64,000 bases of DNA from Dictyobacter aurantiacus. GTDB taxonomy: Bacteria; Chloroflexota; Ktedonobacteria; Ktedonobacterales; Ktedonobacteraceae. The stretch is from contig NZ_BIFQ01000002.1 in NCBI RefSeq assembly GCF_003967515.1, positions 1,674,001 to 1,738,000 of the forward strand, read 5' to 3'. The notes beneath the pieces are model-generated. The model was not told where the DNA came from, ran no database searches, and worked only from the letters and a program-made list of their open reading frames with translations. Of the stretch, positions 35,525 to 43,300 are shown in pieces; within the stretch, counting starts at the first letter, position 1; every line of letters begins with the position of its first letter. A program made the translations under genes and the position numbers.

Positions 35525-35941
35525 TAGTAGTGGCGTCAGCGGGCAATGGGATAACGTGGAAGAGCCAACTATCTATTGCCTCGTACTATAGAAGATATGA
35601 GAAGATATGTTTGGTCAACTGAGCTTTCTGTATAACTTCCTACTATAGCGAGGCGAGAGGATGCCTTTGGAGACATCCTCTCATCTTGCTATTCATACTC
35701 AGTGATTGAGAATGTGCGTATCCTTGATCAAAAGTAGTGGGAGGGTTGATGTTAGCAGTTGTGAATTCTGGGTCGACCAGAGTATTTTCCCTGTGGCAGG
35801 AGCGAAGCTGGTAACATTGTGGACTATTGATGATGCAATAAGGCCGCTCGTGTCAGTCATGTAGAGGTTCTTTTTAGTAAGCGAGTAATAGCAAATAAAA
35901 CAATAGAAGTATTAGAATATTGGTAGCTACATTTATATTTT
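35525..35941. other. Non-coding stretch with hairpins before the IS66 element
   Basis: No gene is seen. A 9-bp hairpin (35655-35682) and a longer imperfect pairing (GCCTCG near 35578 with CGAGGC near 35649) are present, perhaps a transcript-end structure or a decayed small element. Confidence 0.4.
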
Positions 35942-35949
35942 CCAATCTT
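35942..35949. repeat. Target site duplication of the IS66 element, left copy
   Basis: CCAATCTT, directly before the GTAA terminus; the identical 8 bases occur at 39069-39076. Confidence 0.9.
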
Positions 35950-35965
35950 GTAACTACCCAGGACC

Positions 35966-36014
35966 CCTCGCCGCATGATGCTTGATGCCTTTGGTCAGTC
36001 CAACGTGAGCAAAA
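35966..36014 (+). repeat. 49-bp inverted repeat, left arm
   Basis: Pairs with 37507-37555 in reverse orientation with two mismatches; together they enclose the cargo genes. Confidence 0.85.
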
Positions 36015-36066
36015 CAAAGGCGGCCATATGAGGAGTGTCTGTCCTCCCTTGCTGGTGGGTCTCCTA

Positions 36067-36136
36067 GTATAGCAGAACGAGGGAGCAAGCGCATCGTTCA
36101 GAAGGACGGTGTGCTTGCTCCCTCGTTCTGCTATAC
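36067..36136. repeat. Perfect inverted repeat with 24-bp arms
   Basis: Arms at 36067-36090 and 36113-36136 with a 22-base loop, just before the DinB-like gene. It may be a regulatory hairpin in its leader or a bidirectional terminator-like structure of the element. Confidence 0.85.
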
Positions 36137-36182
36137 TCGGCGCTTGTTGAGATTTGACGAGATCATACTAAGGAGTAAAGAC

Positions 36183-36662
36183 ATGTACAACACTGCACAA
36201 GATTTGTTGGATGCTCAGCGAGCCACACCTGAGGTGTTGGAGGCCCTATTAGATGGTTGCACACAAGAGCAAGCCACTGCGGCACGGGGTGGTGACGAGG
36301 GATGGTCAGTCGTCGAGGTCGTCTGTCACCTGCGTGACGCTGAAGAGGAGGCGCTCTCCCGCATGCGCCTCATGCGTGATAACATTGCCCCGGTGATCGC
36401 TGCCTACGACCAGGAACGTTGGGCGAGAGAATACAATTATGCTCAGGCTTCCTTGCAAGATGCCCTGGCTGCCTTCACTCGCTTCCGCACCCAACATGTG
36501 AACGAACTGGTGCAGCTCTCCCCACAGGAGTGGGAGCACTCTGGGCAGCATGAAGAACAGGGCACTATTACTATCAGCAGCCACACCCTGCACATCGTTT
36601 CCCATGACGCTATTCATGCCGCGCAGATTGCAAGACAACTGAAGAACGTGGTTCTGCCCTGA
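36183..36662 (+). CDS. DinB-like (DinB_2) four-helix protein, IS66 cargo
   Basis: DinB/YfiT-like proteins are four-helix bundles that usually bind a metal through three His and often act as thiol-dependent transferases. ATG 36183 follows AAGGAG. The 159-residue product has the family pattern: GWSVVEVVCHLRDAEEEALS with the first His, and a C-terminal HTLHIVSHDAIHAAQIARQL with the other metal His residues. The length is typical. It lies inside the IS66 unit, 62 bases before a hydrolase gene in the same direction. The two form a cargo operon. Confidence 0.82.
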   Translation: MYNTAQDLLDAQRATPEVLEALLDGCTQEQATAARGGDEGWSVVEVVCHLRDAEEEALSRMRLMRDNIAPVIAAYDQERWAREYNYAQASLQDALAAFTRFRTQHVNELVQLSPQEWEHSGQHEEQGTITISSHTLHIVSHDAIHAAQIARQLKNVVLP

Positions 36663-36724
36663 CATAAGGTAAGCGAATCGTCGCTCAAATCGAGCGGCGA
36701 ACGTGTTCAAAAAGGAGCAATGCA

Positions 36725-37471
36725 ATGGCGCAAGTCAAACCCATCATTTTCATTCATGGTCTCTTTCAGGGACCATTCAGGCCAGGAGTAACGGAGTTTC
36801 TTTCACCAAATCCTGTCTCCATCCCTGATCTGCCAGGGTATGGAACACATCGACACGTTCCCCCTGAAGCGATCTCGGTCGGCGCTGCGGCTGACTTCAT
36901 CTGTGGGCATATACACGAACTGGGATACGATCAGGCTCACCTGGTAGGACACTCGGTTGGCGGAGCAGTCGCCGTCGTTATCGCGAGCCGTTATCCCGAG
37001 GCTGTCGCCTCCATTGTGAGCGCAGAGGGAAACTTCACCCTGAATGACGCGTTCTGGTCCCAGCGGCTCGCACAGATGGACAGGAGCGAAGCGGAAGCTC
37101 TGCTTGAATCCTATCGTGCCAATCCGCGCGCCTGGCTCGCCGGCTCCGGGATCGATGCCACGCAGGAGCAGGTTGAGTTTGCCGCACATAGTCTGGCTGC
37201 CCAGCCCAGCTCCACGCTCCAAGCAATGGCCGGTTCGGTGGTTCAGACAACTTCGGATGCATCCTATCTTCAAGCAATCGCCACCATTCTTGACCAGTCG
37301 ATCCCATTCCACCTGGTTGCAGGTTCACGCTCACGAGATGGGTGGGATGTTCCTCCATGGGTTCTCCAGCGGGCGACCAGCGTCACGATACAACCGGGTG
37401 CGGGACATATGATGATGCTGGAGGATCAGCAGAGCTTTCTGTCCATCATTCGCCAACTCATTCCAGTGTAG
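36725..37471 (+). CDS. Alpha/beta hydrolase, IS66 cargo
   Basis: The 248-residue protein has the alpha/beta-hydrolase fold. The oxyanion-hole region is FIHGLFQGPF, the nucleophile elbow is GHSVGGAVA (Ser), and the catalytic His lies in GAGHMMMLE near the C terminus. AAAGGAGC precedes ATG 36725. The substrate is unknown; esterase- or lactonase-like activities are typical. It is second in the cargo pair with the DinB-like gene, and the right arm of the 49-bp inverted repeat begins 36 bases after its stop. Confidence 0.82.
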   Translation: MAQVKPIIFIHGLFQGPFRPGVTEFLSPNPVSIPDLPGYGTHRHVPPEAISVGAAADFICGHIHELGYDQAHLVGHSVGGAVAVVIASRYPEAVASIVSAEGNFTLNDAFWSQRLAQMDRSEAEALLESYRANPRAWLAGSGIDATQEQVEFAAHSLAAQPSSTLQAMAGSVVQTTSDASYLQAIATILDQSIPFHLVAGSRSRDGWDVPPWVLQRATSVTIQPGAGHMMMLEDQQSFLSIIRQLIPV

Positions 37472-37506
37472 GGGAGTCAAGCTGCCTCTTGCAAGGGTTC
37501 AGGCGT

Positions 37507-37555
37507 TTTTGCTCACGTTGGACTGACCAAAGACATCAAGCATCATGCAGCGAGG
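37507..37555 (-). repeat. 49-bp inverted repeat, right arm
   Basis: Reverse-complement partner of 35966-36014 with two mismatches. Confidence 0.85.
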
Positions 37556-37564
37556 TGCCCTACC

Positions 37565-37589
37565 CAGGACCCCTTGTAAAGGGGTCCTG
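37565..37589. repeat. Palindrome next to an internal IS66-end-like sequence
   Basis: An 11-bp stem with a 3-base loop (CAGGACCCCTT GTA and complement). The overlapping CTACCCAGGACCCC at 37560-37573 repeats 35954-35967. It may mark the old left end of the transposase unit before the cargo was added. Confidence 0.6.
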
Positions 37590-37609
37590 AAAACGAGTAA
37601 ACTGCGGAT

Positions 37610-39208
37610 ATGACAGAAGAAGAAGCCCAGGAACTGAGAGAAGAAAACGCAGCGCTCAAAAAGGAATTAGCGCAGAAAGACAGCCGGATAGCGGAGTTAG
37701 AATCTCTGTTGATGGCGGCGTTATTGCGGATCGAGGAACTGGAGAGGCGGTTAGGAAAAGATAGCCATAACAGCAGCAAGCCGCCATCGAGCGATGGGTT
37801 GCACCGAAAAGTCCGGGAGAAACGAAAGAAGAGTGAGAAGAGCTCTGGCGGACAACAGGGCCATCCCGGCCACACCCTCAGTCAGGTAGCGAAACCGGAT
37901 CGCGTCCTCATGCACCGTCCAGAGACGTGTGAAAATTGCCACCAGGACTTGCAGCACATCCCAGGGAAAGTCAAAGAGCGGCGTCAAGTCCACGATTTGC
38001 CGGAATTACGCCTGGAAGTCGAAGAGCATCACGTGGTGGAGATCTGTTGCCCGTGCTGTCAGGCCAGGAGCCGAGGCAGCTTTCCCGCCACGGTGCGAAC
38101 AGCAGCTCAATATGGCCCTCGCGTGCAAGCCCTGGCGGTCTATTTGTCCCACTTTCAACTGCTGCCGATGGAGCGGGTGTGTGAGACGCTCTCCGATCTC
38201 TGTCACTGTCGTCTCTCGGAAGGCACCCTGCTCAATTGGATTGAGCAGGCCACACACCTCCTTGAACCCACCCACCAACGCATCAAAACGTTGCTGGTGC
38301 AAAGTGAACTGCTGCATGCTGATGAAACGGGCGTGCGGATCAAGGGGATCTTGCATTGGGTCCATGTGAGTGCGACCACCTTTCTGACTTTGTATAGCTG
38401 GCATCGCAAACGTGGAAAAGAAGCGATGGACGCCATCGGGATTTGGCCGAACTTTCAGGGGCGGGCTATGCATGATCGCTGGGCCAGTTATGACCAGTAT
38501 GATTGCGCTCACAGCCTCTGTGGAGCCCATCTCTTGCGCGATTGTCTCTTTGTGGCTGAGCAAGAAAAGCAGCCGTGGGGACAAAGGATGTTCGGTCTCC
38601 TGCTGCAGATGGTCCAGACCACCGACCAGGCGCGCTCCACTGGTGCAGGTGCCCTTGTGCGAGAGGTACGCAACGACTTGATTGCTCAGTACTTCGACAT
38701 CTTGGCGGCGGGATTTGCTGCGCATCATCCCCAAGCTCCTCCCATACCCCACAAACAAGGGCGACGCAAACAGGATGCTTCGAAAAATCTGCTCGACGCT
38801 CTTTTGAGGCGTGCTCAAGACGTGCTTGCCTTCCTGGATGACTTGACTTTGCCTTTTACGAATAACCTCGCCGAACGAGACTTACGGATGATCAAAGTCC
38901 AGCAAAAAATTTCCGGGACCTTCCGCAGCAACGACGGGGCGACGGCCTTTTGTCTCATTCGCAGTTACTTGTCAACCATGCGCAAGCAGGGACGCTCCAT
39001 GCTGGCTGCCCTGGCTGCCGTTTTTCAAGGTTCTCCCCTCCCCATTGCATTGGGTCCTGGGTGGTTACCCAATCTTTTTATCTCAACAAAAGAGAAGTTT
39101 TTTTATAAAGTCTTAAAGAAGTATGCGCTAGCGTTAAAGATAAAAGTTATATGTTATTCACATATAAAAAGAGAGCTGCAAGCTTTTACAACTCTCTTTG
39201 TTGGTTAG
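37610..39208 (+). CDS. tnpC: IS66-family transposase (TnpC)
   Basis: The 532-residue protein shows the IS66 TnpC layout. An N-terminal coiled coil is rich in Glu and Leu, followed by NSSKPPSSDG and a zinc-finger region with two Cys pairs (CENCHQDL, CCPCCQ). The DDE core contains LLHADETGVR (first Asp), MHDRWASY (second Asp) and TNNLAERDLRM (Glu). The natural end appears to be at ALGPGW. The frame then crosses the element's right terminus at 39068 and stops only at 39208 in flanking DNA, adding about 46 foreign residues. Catalytic residues are intact. Confidence 0.93.
   Translation: MTEEEAQELREENAALKKELAQKDSRIAELESLLMAALLRIEELERRLGKDSHNSSKPPSSDGLHRKVREKRKKSEKSSGGQQGHPGHTLSQVAKPDRVLMHRPETCENCHQDLQHIPGKVKERRQVHDLPELRLEVEEHHVVEICCPCCQARSRGSFPATVRTAAQYGPRVQALAVYLSHFQLLPMERVCETLSDLCHCRLSEGTLLNWIEQATHLLEPTHQRIKTLLVQSELLHADETGVRIKGILHWVHVSATTFLTLYSWHRKRGKEAMDAIGIWPNFQGRAMHDRWASYDQYDCAHSLCGAHLLRDCLFVAEQEKQPWGQRMFGLLLQMVQTTDQARSTGAGALVREVRNDLIAQYFDILAAGFAAHHPQAPPIPHKQGRRKQDASKNLLDALLRRAQDVLAFLDDLTLPFTNNLAERDLRMIKVQQKISGTFRSNDGATAFCLIRSYLSTMRKQGRSMLAALAAVFQGSPLPIALGPGWLPNLFISTKEKFFYKVLKKYALALKIKVICYSHIKRELQAFTTLFVG
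39069..39076. repeat. Target site duplication of the IS66 element, right copy
   Basis: CCAATCTT, identical to 35942-35949. Confidence 0.9.
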
Positions 39209-40368
39209 CGTTTTTGGTTGATGGTTTGGTAGGTTTGAGCGAGAAGTTGGGCGGCAGCGGTAATGTCGTCATCGGTGGTGAATTTGCCGATGCTGATGCG
39301 GAGCGCTCCCCCAATGAGGTTAGCGGGGAGGTGGATGGCTTGCAGGACGTGCGAAGGGGCTTCCACACCGGAGGTGCAGGCCGATCCTGTGGAGATGGCG
39401 AGTTGGTGGCGGATGTGGGCGATGAGGATGCTGTTATCGAGATCAGGGATGGAGATGTGGAGGTTGCCCGCTAGACGATGGTTGAGATTTCCATTGATGA
39501 CGATGTTGGGGATTTCGGCCTGTAGGAGGCTTTGTAGACGGTCTCTTTTGACTTGAATCGCTGCCTCATCCTGGTCCATTTCCTGATCGCGCAGTTTGCA
39601 GGCCTCGCCAAGGCCAACGATGCCGGGGACGTTGAGGGTGCCGGAGCGCATACCCCTCTGGTGCCCGCCTCCATGGATGAGGGGGACGAGATTGGCGTCT
39701 GATTGCACGAGGAGGGCGCCAGACCCTTTGGGACCGTACATTTTGTGCGCGGAGAGTGCCATGTACGTAATGCCGGTGGCATCGAAGTCAATGGGGATTT
39801 TTCCGGCCGCCTGCGTTGCGTCACAGAAGTAAGCGGCGTTGTATTGGGCCGCGATGCTGGCGATTTCTTGGATCGGGGCGATGGTGCCAATTTCGTTGTT
39901 GGCAGCCATGATACAGATCAGGTCGATACCCGCTTGGCAGACCTCTTTCAGATAGTTCAGATCGATGCGCCCTTGTTGGTCGACTCGTAGCCAGGTCAGT
40001 GTGGCTTTCTCTTGCTGTTCGAGGGCCTGACAGGTGTCAAGGACGGCTTTGTGTTCGATCGGGGAGACAGCGATGCGTTGGCGGATACCACGGGCATGGC
40101 AGTGTCCCTGGAGGGCCAGATTGATGCTCTCTGTTGCTCCAGAGGTAAAGACGATGTTGCGCGGGACTGTGCCGAGCAGGGTCGCGACGTGGCGGACAGC
40201 GGTCGCCACCGCTGCTTCTGCTTCATCTCCATAGACATGGTCGGTGCTGCTGGCGTTGCCGTACGCCTGGGTCATGTAGTAGAGCATGCGCTCTACTACA
40301 CGTGGATCCATAGGTGTGGTGGCATGATAATCCATGTAAATGGGTTTTTTCTGGGTATTAGCGTTCAT
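39205..40368 (-). CDS. sspA: Cysteine desulfurase of DNA phosphorothioation (SspA/DndA-like)
   Basis: The enzyme takes sulfur from L-cysteine using PLP and passes it to the sulfur-transfer protein (SspD/DndC). From ATG 40368 the protein has 387 residues, typical of this class. It begins PIYMDYHATTPMDPRVVERM. The PLP lysine is Lys209 in SAHKMYGPKG, and the catalytic Cys is Cys331 in ISTGSACTSGVEAPSHVL. The start overlaps the end of the upstream dptH-like gene by 11 bases, so it is the last gene of the operon. In most ssp/dnd loci the A gene comes first. Its stop overlaps the convergent transposase frame by 4 bases. Confidence 0.88.
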   Translation of the reverse strand: MNANTQKKPIYMDYHATTPMDPRVVERMLYYMTQAYGNASSTDHVYGDEAEAAVATAVRHVATLLGTVPRNIVFTSGATESINLALQGHCHARGIRQRIAVSPIEHKAVLDTCQALEQQEKATLTWLRVDQQGRIDLNYLKEVCQAGIDLICIMAANNEIGTIAPIQEIASIAAQYNAAYFCDATQAAGKIPIDFDATGITYMALSAHKMYGPKGSGALLVQSDANLVPLIHGGGHQRGMRSGTLNVPGIVGLGEACKLRDQEMDQDEAAIQVKRDRLQSLLQAEIPNIVINGNLNHRLAGNLHISIPDLDNSILIAHIRHQLAISTGSACTSGVEAPSHVLQAIHLPANLIGGALRISIGKFTTDDDITAAAQLLAQTYQTINQKR

Positions 40369-43300
40369 TATCGTACTTTCTAATTGCTTCCACAACTTGG
40401 AGTTGATCGTCGTTGGAGAGGAATGGGACCTGCGCATAGGTGATTTCTCCACCCAGTTTGGCTGCCAGGTGTCCTTTGCCCAACAGTTTTTCGGCTCCCT
40501 TTTCTCCCAAGGCGATTTCAGAGGTACCCTGACTTTCAACGCGTAAGATCAAACGGTTGCCCAGATTGTCTCGTAGCTGTGGTGGCAATATGTTGGCTTC
40601 TGGCCGTTGGGCCGCGAAGATGAGGTGAATGCCTGCTGCGCGGGCTTTGGTGCCCAGACGTTGTACCGACGCGGAGACCGCCTCTTTATATTCACTTACC
40701 AGCATCCAGTCGGCGAACTCGTCATGCACGAGCCAGAGGACTGGCAAGCGTTCCTCGGGAGCGACCTTTTTGTTGTAGTCGACCAAGTTGTTGACCCTTG
40801 CCTTCGCTAAAAGATCATAGCGCTGGTCCATCTGGGTGACAAGCGAGGCGAGGATCTCCTGTGCCCTCCCTTGCTCGGTGATGATGCCTTCCCGTAGATG
40901 GGGCAGATCCAGGAGTTGTTGGTAGTCCACACCTTTTTTGGGATCGATCAAGTAGATGTGCGCAAGTTTGGATGAATTGGTCTGACAGATGTCGAGCAGC
41001 AAATTCTGCATCAACACCGATTTGCCACTGCCCGTCGTTCCGGCAATGAGCGTATGAGGCGCGTGCTGCTGGACTTTATCGTTGGACTTGCCTACATTAA
41101 GGTAGAGGATCTCGCCATCCATCTCTTTAATGCCCAGAATAAAGCACAGGTTCATCTCTCCTGGTGCAGCGAAGTATTCTCGTTCCTTCCACACATCGAG
41201 CAAGGAGACGGTTTCTCGCTGTGGACGCGCAATCGAGACGATGATCTCGCCTGGCTGAGCCGTAATATTGAGGAGGGAGAGGCCATGTGTGGTGAGCAAG
41301 ACCGATTTTTTCTTCTCAAGATCCTCAACTTTCAGGTGGTCTGAACCTTTGAGCCGAATAAGCAGCGCGTTTGGCGTCAGGCGCGAACCCAGGATCTTGG
41401 CCTGAAGGTTGTAGCCGATAAGCGCGCTCCGCAATGTTTGTTGAATATTCTGGCTCCATTGCTCATTCTTCTCGATTACATCGGTTTTGGTCGCGACCTG
41501 GCTAGTTTGTGTGCTCGTACCTGGCAGTGGGTTGTGGATCTGTGTGAGAACCGAACCCGAGGTAGTAACTGGCGTCTGATTGGGTACAGTGTTTCCATTG
41601 CTTGTTACGATGTGTTCGCCAGAACCATTGCTGCCTATGACGCCTGGGGTCGTTGGTGCATGACCATTGGATGATGCCACTCGCGTAGCAGCAGGTTGTG
41701 CCTTCCACAAGGCGTCTGGTGCAGGATAGTGCGGTGTGTGCACATCCCATGGGCGATCATCCCCTAAACTAGTGCGGACAGGCATGCTTGATCTGTTGCG
41801 GTAGAGTGCCAATAGAAGATCCTGGATGTTCTTGCGTCCAAAGACTTCCTGATAGCAGCCGTCGACCCCTGCGAGTTTGACTTGAGGATCGTCGCTGAGC
41901 ACAACGTCTGGCATGGGTGAGAAGACGTGCGAATAGCCTTTGACTTCGATCTGCAGTTTGCCCTTGCGCAGATTATCACGCCACTGCTGGATATCGATGG
42001 CTTGGAGCGAGTTGACCTGAATACCATCAATTAACAGATCGCTTAACCGGGCTAACCAGATATCACGGTCCAGACGGCTGGGATTCTGGAAGAGGGCATC
42101 TTGAATGCGTTGTACCGTCTCTTTTAGCTGTTTCTGCGAAGTTTTGCGGGCATCAGCCACGTTGGCCTCGAAGTATTTGGCTTCAGAGATAATGATTTTT
42201 AAGGTGGGGACGCCATTGTATTCGCAGAGAGCCAGGGCCATGATGTCTGCGATTTGTTGCTCATCTTGCCCCAACCAACTTGCGTAGTCATCAAGGAAGA
42301 ACCAGCCAACGGGCTCGTTGGATTGCAGTTCGGATGCGATGAGGCTTTTGCTGAGTACCAGCCCGATCAACTCACTGGCATTGGCACCACGGCGAGCGGC
42401 GCGCAAAACGATGTCTCCAGAGAGCGTTTTGGCTTCATTGATACATCGTTTGGCTAACGCTTCGATATCAATCTCACTGGAGAGGCTGAGTTTCTCCAGG
42501 CGTTGTTTGACAAGCACCTGCAGCAGTTGGAACGATGAGGTGGAAGAAATGATCAGGTTGCGATCCTGGGCGCGATTTTGCTGGTACTTAATGACGGTAA
42601 CATCTTGATGCTGGAGCAGACGTCTCTCCAGCAGGTCATCATAGTTGACCACCCACTCACCAAGTTGATGAACTTCCTGGAAAATGTGTTGAGTTTTATT
42701 ATCTTGAAACGAAACCTGGCGTGATGGGATGAAGTGTTTCCCTTTTTCTGTCTGTTGCTCAACCACATCATGAATGGCATCTAGATAGGCTGTGCCCACA
42801 GCGGGTTGGCTGGGACAGACCAGATAGACGATCGAGCGCAAATCTCCATATGCCGTGGGATGGCGGCGCGACCAGCGGGCCGGGAAATGCTGTAAGGGCT
42901 GCGGAACATCACTGTCGCCGTCCACCGATATCCAGACAATCTGGGCTTGCCGCGAAATGACATCTTGCAAGAAGACGATGTCGGTCATTTTCTCCTGAGA
43001 GTTGCCGTTGGTCTCGGCATCGGTCGCCATAATACCAATGCGTAAACGCGACATAAAATCATTCTCAGATTCACTGGCAATAAACGCATCAGGATCACTT
43101 TCGACGACATTGATCATTTTTTCGTATAGCTCGCTCAGTTTCTGCGTATCCTGGTGACGCAGGATGATCTGGCAACACACCTCATTGGCGGTCTTATTCT
43201 CGTAGAGCGATGAGAGTTTATCGACCACCGCCATAGGCAAACCTTTAGAGTCACAATTGTAGAGGACGATACCCATGTTGGATCGTTTATGGGGCTGCAG

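Larger units (their letters stand above)
35950..39068 (+). mobile_element. IS66-family element (transposase only) with two cargo genes
   Basis: The left terminus GTAACTACCCAGGACCC (from 35950) and the complement of the right terminus GTAACCACCCAGGACCC (39052-39068) match at 16 of 17 bases and start with GTAA, as IS66 ends do. An exact 8-bp duplication, the family's usual size, flanks the 3119-bp unit. It carries a TnpC-type transposase but no TnpA or TnpB, as in the ISBst12 subgroup. It also carries DinB-like and alpha/beta-hydrolase genes. An internal copy of the terminal sequence (37560-37573) and a 49-bp inverted repeat around the cargo suggest capture through nested insertion. Confidence 0.88.
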
